A DNA stretch of 24,899 nucleotides, taken from assembly GCA_964478915.1 (NCBI GenBank), contig CAYZKG010000024.1:1-24899 (forward strand). Direction: 5' to 3'. Source of the stretch: CAYJUM01 sp964478915 (GTDB taxonomy: Bacteria; Nitrospirota; Nitrospiria; Nitrospirales; Nitrospiraceae). The position numbers and the translations under genes are program-made. This document shows, piece after piece, positions 22,977-24,899 of the stretch (its first letter is position 1; each line of letters opens with the position of its first letter). The notes under the pieces were generated by a model, which had not been told where the DNA came from, made no database searches, and saw only the letters and a list, made by a program, of their open reading frames with translations.

Positions 22977-23522
22977 AACGTCCGGGCGGGGGTCGGGCAC
23001 GAAGCCGTGACGGTTCGGCATCGATACTTGTGGAAGGCTTGCGGCATCCATCACGGTGTCTTCCTTGATGAGCCCGTTCCGGAACAGCATCCAGGCCACG
23101 ACGGCATAGACCTCGTCGGATGTCAGTGACTGCGGCGCGTTGAACGGCATCGTGCGCCGGGTATAGTCGAACAGCGTCGTGGCGTAGGGCCAGTAGCTGC
23201 CGACGGTCTTGACCGGATTGGCTGTCGCCAGCGTCCCGATCCCGCCCGCCAGGCGAGGGGCCGGCCCTTCGATCCCCGTGGGGCCGTGGCAGGAGGCGCA
23301 CTTGGCGGCATAGGCCTTCGAGCCTTCTTTGGCGGTGCCGCGTCCCGGCGGCAGTCCGGCGCCTGACGGCGAGACATCGATATCCCAGGCCCGGATTTCC
23401 GCTTCCGTCGCCGGTCGCCCCAGGCCAAACGTGTGCTGCCCTTCACCGCGCAGATCAACAGCCGTAGCTGCCACGATCATGGCCAAGCCGATTCCTGCCA
23501 GCCAACGTTTACACATGAACAT
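22971..23522 (-). CDS. Monoheme c-type cytochrome, SoxD-like
   Basis: A periplasmic electron carrier of 183 residues with a signal peptide (about 1-26). One heme c site is present, CASCH (75-79), and Met125 in TRRTMPFNAP is the likely axial ligand. The stretch before the heme (FGLGRPATEAEIRAWDIDVSP) and the C-terminal SLTSDEVYAVVAWML match the first domain of SoxD, the cytochrome partner of sulfur dehydrogenase. Classical SoxD has two hemes and about twice the length, so this is a half-size form like SorB in architecture. Its start overlaps the end of soxC by 14 nt, so the two are coupled. It should take electrons from the molybdenum subunit. Confidence 0.88.
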   Translation of the reverse strand: MFMCKRWLAGIGLAMIVAATAVDLRGEGQHTFGLGRPATEAEIRAWDIDVSPSGAGLPPGRGTAKEGSKAYAAKCASCHGPTGIEGPAPRLAGGIGTLATANPVKTVGSYWPYATTLFDYTRRTMPFNAPQSLTSDEVYAVVAWMLFRNGLIKEDTVMDAASLPQVSMPNRHGFVPDPRPDVP

Positions 23523-24750
23523 TGTGAATCGTCCCGTCCTGTTTCACGAGCCAGCTCTGGATGGCATTGTGATGGTAGTTGGAGTTCAACCCTCGCACCG
23601 CCACCAGGGCTTGGCGATTCGGCTGCACGTATCCGGTGTCATCCGTGCACCGTGACTGCAGCGTCGCCTCTCGACCATCCCACCGCCACGGAAGCCGGAA
23701 CGCGGTGGCGCACTTGGGCAGGACCGGCTCCTGGAGGGAGGCCGCCTGCCAGGTCCGTCCGCCGTCGGTACTGACTTCCACCCGGGTGATGCGGCCGCGG
23801 CCGCTCCAGGCCAATCCTCGAATCTCGACGAAGCCCCGATGGATCCGCTGCCCGCCCGAGGGGCTCGTGATGACGGATTTCGCCTCCATGACGAACGTGA
23901 ACTGCCGGGCGGTCCCGTCCGGCATCAAGTCCGTGTAATGAGAGGTCTCTTCCCGCGTCATGAACGGCGCCGTGCCGAGCTTCAGCCGGCGCAACCATTT
24001 GATGTTGGCGTTGCCTTCCCAGCCGGGCAAGAGGAGCCGGAGCGGATAGCCTTGCTCCGGGCGTAGCGCCTCGCCGTTCTGGGCGTAGCAGAGGAGCGCT
24101 TCGTCCAGGATGGGATCCAACGGGAGGCTCCTGGTCATGACCGCGGCGTCGCTGCCTTCGGCGAGCAGCCAGGTGGCCTCCGGCTTTCTCCCGACCTCGC
24201 GTAAAAGCGTCGCCAGCGGCACCCCGGTCCACTCGCTGGTACTGAGGAGGCCATGGGTTTCCTGCGCGGTCCGGCCCGCCGGCTTTCGCCACTCCCCGCC
24301 GGAGTTGCCTGAACACTCAATGAACGCCAGGCGCGAGACGGAGGGGAACCGTTTCAGCTCCTCGGTTGTAAAGACCATGGGCCGTTCCACCAGGCCGTGC
24401 ACGAGGAGACGGTGGCGGCCCGGTTCGATCACCGGGACCCCGTTGTGATGCCGCTCGAAATGGAGCGCGGAGGGTGTGATGATGCCGTGCAGCTCCTGCA
24501 GCGGGGTCAGCGAACTGCTCGTGCCTGCTACGCGCGTGGCTCGCTCGAACGCGGCCCGCTGTCCATAAGGTCTCGGCGGGCGTCCAGGAATCCGCGCGGG
24601 GTCCCCGGCGCCGGGAATGGGCGGTGCGGCGGCACTGAGCGACGAGACCGCCGCCTGGGCCGCGGCGAGGCCGGCCAACGAGGCGGCTCCGGCCAGCAAG
24701 GCTCGCCGGCTGAGAGAAGGCTGCTGGGGCGTTTGTTTCTCCTGGCTCAT
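23509..24750 (-). CDS. soxC: SoxC-type molybdenum sulfite/sulfur dehydrogenase, Tat-exported
   Basis: The molybdopterin subunit of a sulfite oxidase-family enzyme, exported folded by the Tat system. The Tat signal SRRALLAGAASLAGLAAA is at 14-31. The molybdenum ligand is Cys146 in FIECSGNSGGEW; the SoxC-type ECSGN sequence favours SoxC over SorA. A C-terminal dimerisation domain follows (TRVEVSTDGGRTWQAASL), typical of the family. At 413 residues it fits. I start at ATG 24750 because GGAGGG precedes it; the frame to 24819 adds non-signal residues. It is paired with the SoxD-like cytochrome. No soxXYZAB genes are in the window, so the enzyme may act on sulfite alone, which is an inference. Confidence 0.9.
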   Translation of the reverse strand: MSQEKQTPQQPSLSRRALLAGAASLAGLAAAQAAVSSLSAAAPPIPGAGDPARIPGRPPRPYGQRAAFERATRVAGTSSSLTPLQELHGIITPSALHFERHHNGVPVIEPGRHRLLVHGLVERPMVFTTEELKRFPSVSRLAFIECSGNSGGEWRKPAGRTAQETHGLLSTSEWTGVPLATLLREVGRKPEATWLLAEGSDAAVMTRSLPLDPILDEALLCYAQNGEALRPEQGYPLRLLLPGWEGNANIKWLRRLKLGTAPFMTREETSHYTDLMPDGTARQFTFVMEAKSVITSPSGGQRIHRGFVEIRGLAWSGRGRITRVEVSTDGGRTWQAASLQEPVLPKCATAFRLPWRWDGREATLQSRCTDDTGYVQPNRQALVAVRGLNSNYHHNAIQSWLVKQDGTIHNVHV

Positions 24751-24829
24751 GGCGTGTCCCTCCGCCAGTCTTGCGGGGAGTCTATCACAGGTGCGACAGC
24801 CTCGGGCAGGCGATGCCATCGCGCTTTCC

Positions 24830-24859
24830 TTGACTTCGTTCCGCCCGCTTTGCTAGCAT
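24830..24859 (+). promoter_or_regulatory. Promoter of the initiator tRNA gene
   Basis: TTGACT (24830-24835), an 18-bp spacer and a TGC-extended -10 TAGCAT (24854-24859). The expected start near 24866 is at the mature 5' end of the tRNA. Confidence 0.6.
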
Positions 24860-24864
24860 CTCGC

Positions 24865-24899
24865 TGCGGGGTGGAGCAGTCTGGTAGCTCGTTGGGCTC
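24865..24899 (+). tRNA. Initiator tRNA-fMet (5' part only)
   Basis: Matches the initiator tRNA start: acceptor strand TGCGGGG, D-stem GAGC/GCTC, then the TTGGG anticodon stem, which has the GGG used by initiator tRNAs. The window ends at C34, the first anticodon base, as expected for CAU. Position 1 is T here, where E. coli has C. Confidence 0.85.

Noticed and set aside
22838..23129. Small plus-strand frames over the palindrome region
   Set aside because: They are built from the repeats and run antisense into the cytochrome gene; no ribosome sites.

Overview
The window looks like a stretch of chromosome from a GC-rich Gram-negative bacterium, most likely Nitrospira or a close relative (Nitrospirota). 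That placement is an inference. It rests on the gene mix: a SoxC-type molybdoenzyme with a c-type cytochrome, an rpoD-like sigma factor, a nfeD-slipin pair, a TrmI-type tRNA methyltransferase and an RRM protein with a glycine tail. It also rests on the short GTGAGG-type repeats between genes. No 16S rRNA or nitrite oxidation gene is present to settle it. No transposase, integrase, phage gene or CRISPR array was seen.

Layout. 1-4942: small, mostly unassigned genes. They include a 7-blade FG-GAP/VCBS lipoprotein, two small Cys-pair (zinc-ribbon-like) proteins, a DacA-type carboxypeptidase and two secreted proteins of unknown function. 5098-6676: a GNAT acetyltransferase facing a three-gene operon that contains two tandem paralogous membrane proteins. 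6709-8707: glutamate dehydrogenase and lipB, overlapping. 8823-13577: all on the minus strand, a secreted HtrA-like protease, a sigma-70 factor, and slipin plus NfeD, which suggests an envelope or stress theme. 13986-17359: a plus-strand operon of tRNA m1A methyltransferase, SDR reductase, small secreted protein, aroE and aroK. 17573-18014: an RRM protein with a long structured leader, then tRNA-Arg(UCG). 18015-18516 holds no convincing gene. 18517-22781: a GAF histidine kinase, a TonB-C protein, an MscS channel and a YihY/BrkB protein. 22971-24750 (minus): soxC and a monoheme SoxD-like cytochrome. The window ends inside an initiator tRNA gene.

The most unusual material is between genes. There is a perfect three-way-junction inverted repeat at 498-584. 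A degenerate heptamer repeat (GTGAGGN) occurs at five sites, supplies stop codons to three genes and places TGA in all three frames. A palindrome is repeated at 13744 and 22930, the second copy inside a segment bounded by 12-bp direct repeats. Three of the four convergent gene ends carry a hairpin. Several good sigma-70 promoters sit so close to their genes that the transcripts would have almost no leader; this applies to both tRNAs, trmI and the protease. I found no clear new multi-gene defence or metabolic system. The repeat family and the three-way junction are the best candidates for something undescribed.
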